Shown one piece after another: positions 26,618-38,163 of a stretch of 64,000 nucleotides of DNA (positions are counted from its first letter, which is position 1; each line of letters begins with the position of its first letter). The DNA lies in assembly GCA_015501075.1 (NCBI GenBank), contig JADNYJ010000038.1, forward strand, positions 62,001 to 126,000, in the 5' to 3' direction. The notes beneath the pieces are model-generated. The model did not search any database and was not told the DNA's origin. It was given only the letters and a program-made list of their open reading frames with translations. This DNA is from Gymnopilus junonius. Its lineage: Eukaryota > Basidiomycota > Agaricomycetes > Agaricales > Galerinaceae. Made by a program: the position numbers and the translations under genes.

Positions 26618-28862
26618 ATGTCTTCCTCAAAAGCCATCGGTATTGATCTTGGTACCACATACTCGTATGTTTCACGTCTTTTTCGCGTTTTCTGGCCTGT
26701 TTCTCAACTGATTCGTCTCTTAGATGTGTCGGTGTCTGGCAAAACGACCGTGTAGAAATCATTGCCAACGATCAAGGAAACCGAACCACCCCTTCCTATG
26801 TCTCCTTCTCCGATAATGAGCGTCTCATCGGTGACGCCGCCAAGAACCAGGTCGCTATGAATCCCCATAACACGTAAGTTCTTTTATAGTTGTTTTTTCT
26901 CTTGCAAACATCTTTCTGAACCCGGGCGTTTATAGTGTGTTCGACGCCAAGCGTCTGATTGGTCGTAAATTCGACGACGCTGAGGTCCAATCCGATATCA
27001 AGCACTTCCCTTTCAAGGTCTTCAGCAAGGGCGGTAAGCCCTACATCGAGGTCGAGTATCGAGGCGAGAAGAAGGAATTCGTAAGTTTTATTTTATTTTT
27101 TCTTTCATCGCGATGTGATAGTTTGGCTAATCAATTGCCTTTTTTTTTTTAGTCTCCCGAAGAGATTTCGTCCATGGTCCTTCTCAAGATGAAGGAGACC
27201 GCTGAGGCTTACCTCGGTACCACCGTTAACAACGCCGTCGTCACTGTCCCCGCCTACTTCAACGACTCCCAGAGGCAGGCTACCAAGGACGCTGGAACCA
27301 TTTCGGGTCTCAACGTCCTCCGTATCATCAACGAACCCACCGCCGCTGCCATCGCCTACGGTCTCGACAAGAAGGTTACTGGCGAACGCAACGTTCTCAT
27401 CTTCGATCTCGGAGGAGGAACTTTCGATGTCTCCCTCCTGACCATCGAAGAAGGTATCTTCGAAGTCAAGGCCACCGCCGGTGACACCCATCTTGGAGGT
27501 GAAGATTTCGACAACCGTCTTGTCAACCACTTCATCCAGGAATTCAAGCGCAAGAACAAGAAGGATCTCTCCTCCAACCCTCGTGCCGTTCGTCGTCTCC
27601 GCACTGCTTGCGAGCGTGCCAAGCGTACCCTTTCTTCCGCCACCCAGACCTCCATTGAAATCGACTCTCTCTTTGAGGGTATCGACTTTTACACTTCCCT
27701 CACCCGTGCTCGTTTCGAGGAGCTTTGCCAGGATCTCTTCCGTAGCACTCTCGAGCCCGTCGAGAAGGTCCTCCGCGACTCCAAGATCGACAAGGGCAAT
27801 GTCCACGAAATTGTCTTGGTCGGCGGTTCCACTCGTATCCCCCGTATTGTCAAACTCGTCTCCGACTTCTTCAACGGCAAGGAGCCCAACAAGAGCATCA
27901 ACCCCGACGAGGCCGTCGCCTACGGTGCTGCTGTCCAGGCTGCTATCCTCTCTGGTGACACCTCTGAGAAGACTCAAGACCTGCTCCTCCTCGATGTCGC
28001 TCCTCTTTCCCTCGGTATCGAGACCGCGGGTGGTGTCATGACTCCTCTCATCAAGCGCAACACTACCGTCCCCACCAAGAAGTCTGAAATCTTCTCCACT
28101 TACTCTGACAACCAACCCGGCGTCCTTATCCAAGTTTACGAGGGCGAACGTGCTCGCACAAAGGACAACAACCTGCTTGGCAAATTCGAGCTGTCCGGCA
28201 TTCCTCCCGCCCCTCGTGGTGTTCCTCAAATCGAGGTCACCTTCGATATTGACGCCAACGGTATCTTGAACGTCTCTGCTTCCGACAAGACTACTGGCAA
28301 GTCCAACCGCATTACCATCACGAACGACAAGGGTCGTCTCTCGAAAGAGGAGATTGAGCGGATGGTTGAGGAGGCCGAGAAATACAAGGGTACGCTACAT
28401 CTCTTATCGTCGCCTTTGGAATAACGAACTGACTCTTTTCTTTTTCTAGCCGAGGACGAAGCCGCTGCGGCGCGAATCACTGCTAAGAATGCTTTGGAGT
28501 CGTATGCCTACAACCTCCGCAACTCGTTGACCGACGAGAAGCTTGCAGGCAAATTCGAACCCGCCGACAAGTCCAAACTCGAGTCTCACGTCAATGAGAC
28601 CATCTCGTGGCTCGACAGCTCACAAGAAGCCTCCAAGGAGGAGTATGAGGAAAAGCAGAAGGAGCTCGAGGCCGTCGCCAAGTATGTTCCCTCTTTACCT
28701 CTTTCGTGAATTGTTCCTAACTGAATCGCGCTTTTTTCTAGCCCCATCATGCAAAAACTCTACGGTGCTGCGGGTGGTGCCCCAGGCGGCTTCCCCGGTG
28801 GTGCTCCTGGAGGTTTCCCTGGTGCGAGCGAAGAGGGTCCCAGTGTAGAGGAGGTCGACTAA
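26618..28862 (+). CDS. Cytosolic heat shock protein 70 (SSA type)
   Basis: Six exons (26618-26664, 26724-26873, 26936-27080, 27153-28389, 28450-28681, 28742-28862) join to 643 aa, the normal length of a cytosolic HSP70. It is an ATP-dependent chaperone. Visible signatures are [28 protein letters not shown] and [12 protein letters not shown] of the nucleotide-binding domain, the substrate-binding segment with [19 protein letters not shown], a [10 protein letters not shown] linker and the terminal EEVD that binds TPR co-chaperones and marks the cytosolic SSA class. Third codon positions are strongly C-biased, unlike most neighbours, as expected for a highly expressed gene. The gene is fully intact although the sequence just upstream is full of indels. 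Confidence 0.97.
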
Positions 28863-29435
28863 ACCCTTTGCTCGCCTGGTTACGCCGCACTTGTTTTCAT
28901 GTTTCACTCATCGCATTTCACGACTACGCTCATAAAATAACGCCGCGCAATGTAACGATAGCATAGATCCGACTACAATCATCATTTCCTTTAGTTCTTT
29001 ACATTGTCTTTTTTTTGTTGTACAACACGATTAATGAACTATGGACTTTTTCTTTGGCTCTAGCATCGTCATCGGCATCGCCCGAAAGGAAAGAGTACGC
29101 CACAACTTCTGTTTCCACATATGGGGAAACTTGAAACAAAAGGCCCCTAAAATTGGCCGCATGGCGCATTCAGCACCGGAGCTGTGCCTTTGTATGAATC
29201 TTCTAAGCGTTCATCAATTCCGAAATTTCACCCAGCCCTTCCGTATGCATCCCTGTAGTCCGATCTTGCCGACCATATCAGACCCTCAATACCCTACGTT
29301 ATTAGAAAACCCTTTCTGCACCTTTTGATACTCTGCACATTTTAAGAAATCATACTAGTTGCCGTATCGTTTCACAAACAATAACACATACTAAGAAAAG
29401 CCTCGCCTATTACCACTTCCATCCATCTTCGTATT
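28863..29435. other. Convergent 3' region between HSP70 and PhoD phosphatase
   Basis: This 573-bp stretch follows the HSP70 stop and precedes the 3' end of the minus-strand phosphatase. It should hold both 3' UTRs; cataaaataa near 28930 is a plausible HSP70 polyadenylation signal. I see no coding feature or RNA gene. Confidence 0.5.
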
Positions 29436-32400
29436 CATTGACCCAAAACCATTTGTGTTTTAAGCACACCCGCGTTGACTTGGCCACCCGCTACAGGTCG
29501 AGACAGCTTGTTCTGGCCGGACTTGACAGTGAATTGAGCGCTCGCGAAACCGTCCAGGTTGGCAAACGCTGCAAAAATCGGTGTGTAAATAAAGCGGCAT
29601 CCATGACTTCGGAATGTTACATACAGACGTTGCGCATCGCATAGTATGTTGCATTCAGATGCTCCGTGTCAATTGTAAGAGTGAAAAATCCTCGATAAGA
29701 CCCCTCACTCCATTGCAGATCGGCGTTCACGGCTGTCAGGGTCCTCGATATTACATCGGCGGCCTGTGGTGTGATTCCACTGCCAAAGGCAGATCCAGAC
29801 GTTACGGCTGTTCCGGCAAATTCCACGCCGATCGCCCCATCTCCCGTAATGGGATCATAGCTGGAGAAAGAAAAAAAGATTAGATGGTTTTTGCAAAACA
29901 AAGGCGGTTACTATGACACACGTCTTGGTATCATTGGGGTCTAAAGGAACCAGCTTTTTAGTCGACATCAAAGGAGAGCGCTGAGACCTTACGCGCTAGA
30001 TCCGACACCCAGTTTGCGTGACTGTCGCCAGAAAGGATCACGGTATTGCTTATTTTATGTTCATAAAGATAGTCGAGGACCCGAGCACGATTGGCCCTAT
30101 AGCCGTCCCAAGCATCCTGGACAATCCATCAGCGAGAGTGAACATGGCAGAAAGATGCGATATTGAATGACCAAATCAACTGAAAAAGAAATGATGAGAT
30201 GCTTTCAGAATTAGAAAGTCGTGAACTGGACGAACATGCCCCAGATTCGTTAAGCTGAGTAAACACAATCTGTTGACTAGGAAATACAGCTTTTGGCTGA
30301 GACAAATGTATACCACGTAAGAAAATAATGACATACCCGACGACCCGCCAAACGGCACCTCGCCTCGTTGACTCTGATACAGTATCATAAAACCCTGATT
30401 GTCGATTAAATGTGTAACACGAGCAGAAACGAAGGAGATCCCCACATTGTTCTTGAGCAGCTCCCATCAATGATCGATTTGCAAAAGAGGAAATGGTATT
30501 CACATCTGCGCTCGGTATCCAAAGGGAGTTATTAGTGACCTACCGGAGCAAAGACATATAGTGACACACTTACATTCTGAAAATAGTTCGGCATATTGAA
30601 TTGAGCGCCTGTTAGGGAACAAGGACATTTTACTTACCTGTGTTGTAATAGAGCTGGCAAGTTTGTCAGCAGGTGTTTGCTTTCATAGGGATGCAGGCTC
30701 ACGTCTGTAAGGTCTCGATCGTACTGGCCTACGGAAATATGCGGTAAAAATGACTGAATGACAACGTCACGCAGCATGAGTCCTTACGGGTGTCAAGCAT
30801 AGTCAGATCCAATAATTTGCCTATCTGGAAATTCCTCCAAATCTTGAGTTTGTCTCGTGGGTCGACTTGACGAATGGGCATCCACTCGTGATATGCGCGA
30901 ACAGCAGCCAATTTTCGATCGGTAAAGCATGCCCCAGAAGAAGAGAATGAACAACCCGCTGCTGTATCGTTCGAGTCGGCTGTGCCAGCTTTCCAAGATT
31001 GGTCCGCAACCTACAATCGTTAAGTAAACAGAATCCTAGGCGCCACCATCAATACCTCGTGATCATCCTGTTCCTATGTGTCAGACTTTTCTGAATATCG
31101 ATGAATGGGGTGAGCTTACCCTATCATGTTTTCAAAGCGAATGTATACTGTTGAGTAACTTACGGTAGTTCATGGTGAAAAAGGCTTTACCATACTGTGA
31201 TCCATGGGGATTTTGGTGCGCAATCACAAGGCTCTGATCTGTCCTGTATTGGTTCAATCTTTGGCGGTAATCGTGAATGGTAGCTAGCTCTCGACCCAGC
31301 GTTTGTCTTCCTATCTTAGCACTAGAAGATCAATGAGTTTCTCACTCGATTCAGCGATTTCAACCCATTTACCCATTTCCAAGAGATTCATAAATCTGTG
31401 GCAACGCAAATTCATAAAGTCCACTCCCAGAGTACAATAACTGCAACATACATAATCACCGAGGTGAATGAAAATCTCGGCTGATGTGTTGAGAGCTGCA
31501 AAACCATATGCATTGAACCAGCCTAACGAAGTTTAGAATGTGCAGGAAGGATAGAGAGGATGCAAGATATCGATTACCTGCTTGGTACTGGGAACACGAA
31601 AACACGGCCAGAACAAGGGGTTTCCCTCCATTGACTGACCGGGCTGGGGCTGCGACGATCTATAGTAAACAGTAAGGTAATACGGTCAACATGCCACTAC
31701 TCACTGTTCTCACTTGCAATAGTTCTTGTTGCTCCTACAGGACTGGTGGACTTCGAAACACAGTCGCTGAATTGGTAAAAATACTTGGTATCTGGTTGCA
31801 ACCCCGTTGCTTCTACTTTGACCGTCCAGTCAACATCATAGCTGGTAAATGCTTCACCACTGTCAACAATCCTTTTTGTAAGATCCGCAGTTTCCCCAAT
31901 CTTGAATGCGACGCAAACAGGAACACTTTGATCAGGTAAAGCACTATCTGTCGCCGCGATGGGTACGGCACGCGTCCAGAGGAGAACCGAAGTATCAAAC
32001 GGATCACCCTAGCATGAATTGGCGGAGTAGAAAAACATAGGCATTTATGGCTCACACTGGCCACTGGTTGATTGAAACTTTCATGTCAATAAGATATCAA
32101 CGAACAAGAGGCAGCCTCTCACCTGAGTGGGTAAAGTTCACCCCACCACCCCACACGAACGGACTCTGTTGCGTGCTTGATTAGCAGCTTCGTGCTGTAG
32201 TTTTTTTTATAAAAAAAAGGACTCACGTTGCTGAAATCACCACCATAAAAAGTAACGTAGTGTTCATCTCTGAATTGTGATGCGTCTACAGTCTGACGAC
32301 GGTGGATGCTGTTTTCATGGATAGTTCTGGTATCGTGTGCAAGCTTTAACATGTAATTAAGAACCTGATAGAAACTAAAAAAAATGATGTCGACCCACCT

Positions 32401-32515
32401 GAGGATGGTCGGCGAAAGGCGAGCGATAAGCAAAATTACGTTCGTAAAGGTTCGCTGTCGCATATCCTACTCCCAGCAATAATTGAACAAGTCTGGTACA
32501 CAGTAGGCGATGCAT
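29436..32515 (-). CDS. Secreted PhoD-type alkaline phosphatase (phosphodiesterase family)
   Basis: PhoD-family enzymes are secreted calcium/iron metallophosphatases that release phosphate from esters. The start at 32515 gives a hydrophobic leader (MHRLLCTRLVQLLLGVGYA) followed by NLYERNFAYRSPFADHPQ, a typical PhoD-like opening. Many introns of about 50 nt follow. Recognisable pieces are VWGGGVNFTH, a VLLWTR segment, the metal-site blocks FSCSQYQAGWFNAYG and FIHLGDYIYE, LDTRQYDRD, VLSGDSHANWVSD, and GVEFAGTAVTSGSAFG near the end. The last exon, reached from a gtatgt donor, encodes FANLDGFASAQFTVKSG and ends VLGQ. I did not resolve every internal splice site. It points at the HSP70 3' end and lies downstream of the class II aldolase-like gene on the same strand. 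Confidence 0.85.
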
Positions 32516-32817
32516 GGGCAAGAACGAAGTTGATTCAACGCAACAGGGTCCTAAGGCCGCCTTTTATGCTTTGTACTCGAGAAGAATATTTTGCACGTTC
32601 TGAGTTTCTGACATCCACCAGAGTAAAAAACATGCTCTCCTTCGCCGCATTAAACAAGGCCACCGACGCACGTTCGCAATGCGCCTGTAATCTCACCCTC
32701 TTCCTGCGCTTCATGCACATGGTTGAACGGAGAAGAAGGTACTGACGATAGGCAATTAATAAATAGATAGACACAATTACACTTGGGGCAGCCAGAAAAC
32801 GACACGTGGATACAGTT

Positions 32818-34035
32818 TCACTTTGCAGACTCGTAAGCCATCCCTTCTCGTGCTTCCAGAAGCTGGAACTCAGGAAGTCCTTGAAACCACCCAGCCGAAA
32901 GAGAACCAATCGTCTTGTAAGTGTTGAGGGCGTCCTCAGGGGATATCTTGACGGTTGATCTGCCGGAACCGGCGGCGGCGGCGTCCGCCAAAAGCTGCAC
33001 CTGACATGCCCTTTCCAAAGCAATGAAAAAGAAGACTGTGGCCTCAATCGAGTTTGTCGCAACAAGGATGCCGTGATTTTGCAGGATAGCAGCCTAATTT
33101 TCATGTCAGATTAGTCAAGGTAAATATCTGAAGAATTAGAACCTTCTTGGAGCCAAGAGCAGCCGCAATGTGCTTTCCTTCTTCAGCATCCAATACGACG
33201 CCTTTAAATTGATTGTATACTACGTGGTCCTATTTGAAAATGCAGCGTCAGCCATGTTCTGGACACCGGGCCGCTCAACGTTAAAACTGACGTTATAGAA
33301 AGCACATGTATCTTGAGTCAGCATATCAAGCTCGATACCCAGAGAGGAGAACGATTTCCCATGGATGGAGTGGGTATGTGCAGCACATAGAACGTCGGGC
33401 CGCGCAGCATGCAGAGAGGAGTGGATCATAAAAGCTGCGGTATTCAGAAGCCTCCTCGAACCAGACTCCTACACATACGAACAGGTTAGGTTCAAAAAGA
33501 AGAGTGTGGGGCAAATAAATCATACAAGTATCTTTCCTTGATGACTATTTCTGGTCAGCGAATGGCTTTCAATCGGAGCAAATGACGTACTCGACGAGTA
33601 ACAAATCCGAAGGTTGAATCAAAGTGAAGTGCAATCCCTGGGACTCTGTGAATACGCAGATCATAGAGACCACAGAAAACTTACAAACGGGTTAACCCAG
33701 AAGCAATCGGGCATGACTGAGTCCTGCAGTGTTGAAATTTGGTATCAAAGACAAGAAATGGCATTGGGAATGTTGGTCTTACTCGCACGGTGATATGGCC
33801 AGCGACGCCTTCATTATATCCAAGATGTCCTTGACCAAGCATTAGTGTCTATGTTGGTCACAATGAAATGGTAACAAATACCGAAGATACGGAATGCTTG
33901 GGCGAGTCTGAATTTCAAATATTCACGTTCCTCAAACTTTGAATCGAATGTTGGCGGAACAGGAAATTTCCTCTGTTGTTCGGCATCCAACATGGTCGCC
34001 TGAAGTCCATTCTCGTTTGAGTTGGAGGGAGTCAT
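32818..34035 (-). CDS. Class II aldolase/adducin-family protein
   Basis: The family comprises zinc-dependent aldolases and epimerases acting on phosphorylated sugars, plus the non-enzymatic adducins. After an N-terminal extension (PVPPTFDSKFEEREYLKFRL) come GHLGYNEGVAGHITVRD, FWVNPFG and a SDLLLV-like spot. The key zinc-binding histidines appear in AAHTHSIHGKSFSSLG, and the third ligand is in ILQNHGILVAT. This agrees with an active metal site. The protein ends GMAYESAK. Four or five short introns interrupt it. The substrate cannot be told from sequence; many fungi carry several such genes in accessory metabolism. Its start lies 1.1 kb from the divergent zinc-cluster regulator, which could control it. 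Confidence 0.88.
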
Positions 34036-35120
34036 GATTGAGGTGAGCGGGGACCTGATAACGGAAAATCAAAGGGTGTATGCAAGAAAAAGTATGCAAG
34101 TCTCTCCGTACTGAGATGTTTCGCCTCGGAGTTCACATAATCACGTTGAAAAAATGATGGATGGGGAAATGTCCCATGTTCAAGCAGCAGAAGGGACAGA
34201 ATATTATAAATCCTTGACAAGGGAACATAGAAGTCAGTCAGGATCAAGAACCAGGCAGCAGCAGCGGCCACCAGCCTCAGAATCAAGTCTTGCCTACCAA
34301 TGGGAATGCAAGATATTGGTATGAGAGAAAGGTGGTTGGGGCGATGAGGTTATGAGCTGGTTGCCGGAAGCTCGGCATTGTTGCGCGCAGGACGGTGACG
34401 CGTGGTACAATGTAATGCAGCAGAAGTGTAGCGATATTCGAATTGCATCTTCTTTACGCCCGACCACCACGAAGGATGCTGGACTATGGCTCTTCCAGCA
34501 GTCAGCGCCGGCCGGGACCGCTCGGGCGACTTGGGCAGGGTCCTGCCCGCATGGGAGAACTACTCCTAATATTGGGCATTGACGTCAAAGGTCACTCTGC
34601 ATCCTAGAATCTGCAATAATCAACTGCTCTAGACTTCAAACACACCTATTTTTGTTGTTCAGACCCCCTGAGCAACAGATATGCGCGTTTCTGTTTGGAC
34701 AACTGTCCCCCTGGTATTTCTTGGATCTTTCACTGCCAGCCGACCCTTCTTCACGAGCTAGCTATGGGCGTCAATCCGTCAGGTTCGGCTCAGTGGCCGA
34801 TAATATCACCACCCGATTGATTGATCCCTCTTCGGCAACGATTGGATCTCATACCCCTTCCGCAGGGAAGACATATGTCAACACCGTTAAGATCGGTCCT
34901 GCAAAATGCACGATATTAATAAGATCAAATTCATCGCTTTACCTCGAAAGTGAACCCTCTTCGCGTCGTCTCGCGTCTTTCTACACCTATACTTCAGATC
35001 TGTGCAGGCCCTTGCGCCCACCTCTTTGCAGAAGTGAGTATACCTTGTTATCTCTCTGTTGTGTTTCTGAATGGACTTCCTTCTGATTTGAACAGCTCCA
35101 GTCCCATTTATAACTGCATT
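34036..35120. other. Long intergenic region between aldolase-like gene and zinc-cluster regulator
   Basis: This 1085-bp stretch holds the divergent promoters of two genes. It includes a GC-rich patch at about 34490-34560 with an inverted CGG-N6-CCG pair at 34509-34520, a format used by some Zn(II)2Cys6 factors. An open frame of 144 codons on the plus strand (34652-35086) has no recognisable family and may be 5' leader sequence or a small gene. I see no repeat or RNA gene. Confidence 0.5.
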
Positions 35121-37841
35121 ATGCCGTCACAAGTAGCAACTTCACGAAGGTCTCAATTTCTCAGCGAGGATGATAATACGGAAGTTAGTGGCGAACAAGA
35201 CTTTCAGCTTCATCGCAGCCGTTCCGCACAAATACAGAAGCCGTGAGTTATCCCCTGACAAGTCCTCTGCTCAGCATTGATACTTTTTTTCAAGGTCCGG
35301 GGCCTGTGTCGACTGTAAATCGGTAAAAGTCAGTCTGAGATGGGTAGTAATAGCTTTCTCTCCATGACTAAATTATTATGCCAAAGGTCAGATGTGAATT
35401 CGTTCCCGGAGAAAAAAAATGTCGCCGGTGCCAGACGAAAAATCTTCCATGTCATCCGCGCGAGAGGAAGAAGAGAAAACCGGCTGAGTTAGCATTCTCT
35501 TTTGTGACCCATAACTAGCCTAATACATTTCCAGTACGCATGAACAGCTACAAGAGCGCTCTCATGAGCAAGACTTACACATCCAGAATCTGTTACTCCA
35601 ATACGACCAAAGGAAAGCCGAGCAGAAAGTTCATCAATGGGTATCGAAGGCGTCTTCATCAACGGACGGTAAAATTTTCCGTTGGTTCCATCGTGAATGA
35701 CCAACTGACTCTACTAGGTCCCATGGATATCCTGCAGCGGCGCCAAATGCATAAAGGGAAATCACCCGAGTTTGCTGCTATTTCCTACTTTTCTTTTGGT
35801 TTGTTTCTCGTTCAGTTTAAGATTGGGCCAAACCAAACAAATTTTTTGTAGGATTCGCAACAGAACAGATGGTACCGCCACCTATTGTCAGGCACTGTTC
35901 ATTATACCCCGAGGATATAGAAGAACTTTTTTCTCTGTAAGATTGACTTCATGTGTCGGCGACCACCCCACTTAACTTTATTCCAGCTATTTTAATTGCG
36001 TTAATGCAAGTTCACTTTACAATCCGGCCAGATGTGCGACCTGACATTTGATTAGTCTTGCTTCTCTCTGCTTGACCCAAGTTATCATACTCCTCAGAAA
36101 CTCATATGGACGAGCCCCTTCCTATTTACCGTCAGTGAGTTTTTGCTCTTTTTTCTAATGTATTATCTTTGTGCCTTAAACCTGCATACAGTCTGTGCTG
36201 TCGCTTCTAGATATTACACTGCCAGGCCGAATCTCTACTCTTTAGCAATGGAATTTGCCCGTGATTGTGCTGGTAAAGGCCTAGTAGAAGGCGTACGAAG
36301 TGTGGAGGTTTGCCAAGCCTATCTGATAATGGCTATGTACCCCGAACCGAAGAAGAAATGGGCAGAAGATCGAAGTTGGCTGTTGATTGGAGTCGCGATC
36401 AGGTAAAGTGCCAACTTTCCTAAGGGAATTTATCCTGAACATGTCTATAGGATGGCGATCGAACTTGAGTTAAACCAGCCTCCATCACCTTTATGCGAAG
36501 AGAGGGAAACCCTCAACCGTACTCGAACTTGGCTTATTTGCTATTGCACCGATGGGTCTCATGCCATTCAATTCGGGAAAATTCCTATGATACCATTAGA
36601 CGATTACCTTGCTCGAAATTCGCGGGATTGGTACAAGTCTTCAGCTCTTAACACGCCCGCCGACATGTATCTATGCGCTTTCGTGCAACTGCTCCTCCAT
36701 GTAGCTAAATGGAGGGCTGGGATCAGGCTGGGCTCTTGCGGACGGGAAGATGAGGTTGGTTACATATACCACTCTTTATGTCTTTGGTTGACCTTTCTCT
36801 TTTGTAGCTCAAGGATATTGTGGACGTAGCCCTTGGGCCCAAGAAACTCTCTATCGTGAAATGGAAGTGTGGACCGATAAATTCACCGAAGCATCCTTGT
36901 TTATGCGTGAGTACGGTCAAGGAATGATAGGCCTAGTGCCAATGCTGACTGCATTCTGGACAGCAACCCCTAATTTTGGTTATCGGCTAGACACGGTGTG
37001 CATGTGAGTACCAACATTTCTAGCAATATTTCGAGGGATCTAATGTCGATCGATTCCAAAGGACATCAGCATATTTGAGGCTAGTTGTCCTCATGGCTGG
37101 GTTTCAGAAAACCCAAGCCGAAGATTTGCGTCCAGACTCCGAAATACTGGTAAAGTCCATAGAAGCGGCACGCTCGGTAATCCAAGTGACCCTTGAGCGC
37201 TTATATCCAACAGGTTGCCTGCGTTACGCGCTGCAGTCGAGCTTCCTATATATCTCCTTTGCAGCCGCATTTTTGATTAATGTATGTTCAGATTCTCATC
37301 CATGTTTGGAGATGCTAGTTGACATGTGTGTTACTAGCTATTCCGCCCGCGTTATGTGCCACTTCTTGACGACAGTCTACGAAAGGAAATAATAAGCATG
37401 GTCTCACATCTAGTCATGGTCCTTGGATCGCCCGATGTGGCTTTGGATGTCAAGCATACTCCTGCTCTCTACTCAAGGTTTTTAGCTTCGTTGATGGTAG
37501 ATCATAATCTTGTCCCCGACCATGTGAACGTGCTGAGTCGGAAGTCGTATCGCGAGGATCGACATAGCACTCCATCGAATGGATTTTCTTGGCCTGATGT
37601 CCCGAACACAGATAGCTCGTCTGAAGATGATTTTTCTCAGCCAAGGGGCTTCGTCGGTCAAGGTCAACAAATTCCTCTCGACTTCAGCCTCTCGAATTTT
37701 ATGAGGGCCATTGCAGAGCAGCCGCCTTTGGGCGAAGTAGAGCAATCGGAGCCTTGGCAGTTTTCAAAGTTTAATATGGGTGGCGCGCCTGTTCAACCTC
37801 ATTCGTGGACTGATAGCATGCCGCTATGGATCGGAAATTAA
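35121..37841 (+). CDS. Zn(II)2Cys6 fungal transcription factor
   Basis: This is a fungus-specific zinc-cluster regulator acting in the nucleus. The start at 35121 (MPSQVATSRR) leads through an acidic stretch into the zinc cluster. Spliced across two introns it reads CVDCKSVKVRCEF and then KKCRRCQTKNLPC, giving C-x2-C-x6-C-x8-C-x2-C-x6-C with all six cysteines. A basic KKRKPA linker and a heptad-like segment (LQERSHEQDLHIQNLLLQ) suggest dimerisation. The central part (YYTARPNLYSLAMEFARDCAGKGLVEG, in separate pieces, and NRTRTWLICYCTD) fits the fungal transcription factor middle homology region. The C-terminus is acidic and hydrophobic, ending SDSMPLWIGN. About ten short introns. The target genes are unknown; the divergent aldolase-like gene is a candidate. 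Confidence 0.87.
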
Positions 37842-38163
37842 TTCGTATTGCTTATAATTTATATTACGTTTAGATTATACGTGTATGTAATCCTAGTTGT
37901 TAATTTTCTTGTATTGGATAGAGCAAGGGCAGAGTCAGATGTATATGTAATATTAATTAGCTCTCTAGCCTCTAGGTATATAATCATTTTCGTCGAGCTC
38001 TTTAAAATTAAATCGAGCTAAGCCTTAAGCTTACATGGTACTTAGTGTTAGCCAGGTTTAGTGACGTAGGTATTATGTCATCAACGCGATCACGCGTGAG
38101 AATGGTACGGTGCACGCGTCGTGTCAGCTGCTCGTTGTCCTCCTCGTCTTCTCCCTCATCGTA
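37842..38163. other. AT-rich intergenic region
   Basis: This 322-bp stretch lies between the regulator's stop and the SFI1 start. It is strongly AT-rich (attaattagc-type runs at 37860-38030), then turns GC-richer near 38095 before SFI1. I see no coding feature, hairpin or repeat that stands out. Confidence 0.5.

Noticed and set aside
27105..28229. A 374-codon open frame antisense to the HSP70 gene
   Set aside because: Long antisense frames in HSP70 are a known by-product of C-biased third positions and the conserved sense protein. It is acidic, repetitive and has no family features.
32535..33104. A 189-codon minus-strand frame covering the aldolase 3' end
   Set aside because: It is a shadow frame. 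The conserved aldolase sequence ending at 32818 is in a different frame of the same strand.
34652..35086. A 144-codon open frame upstream of the zinc-cluster regulator
   Set aside because: Composition is unremarkable, no family is recognised, and it may be leader sequence. It is mentioned only under the intergenic entry.
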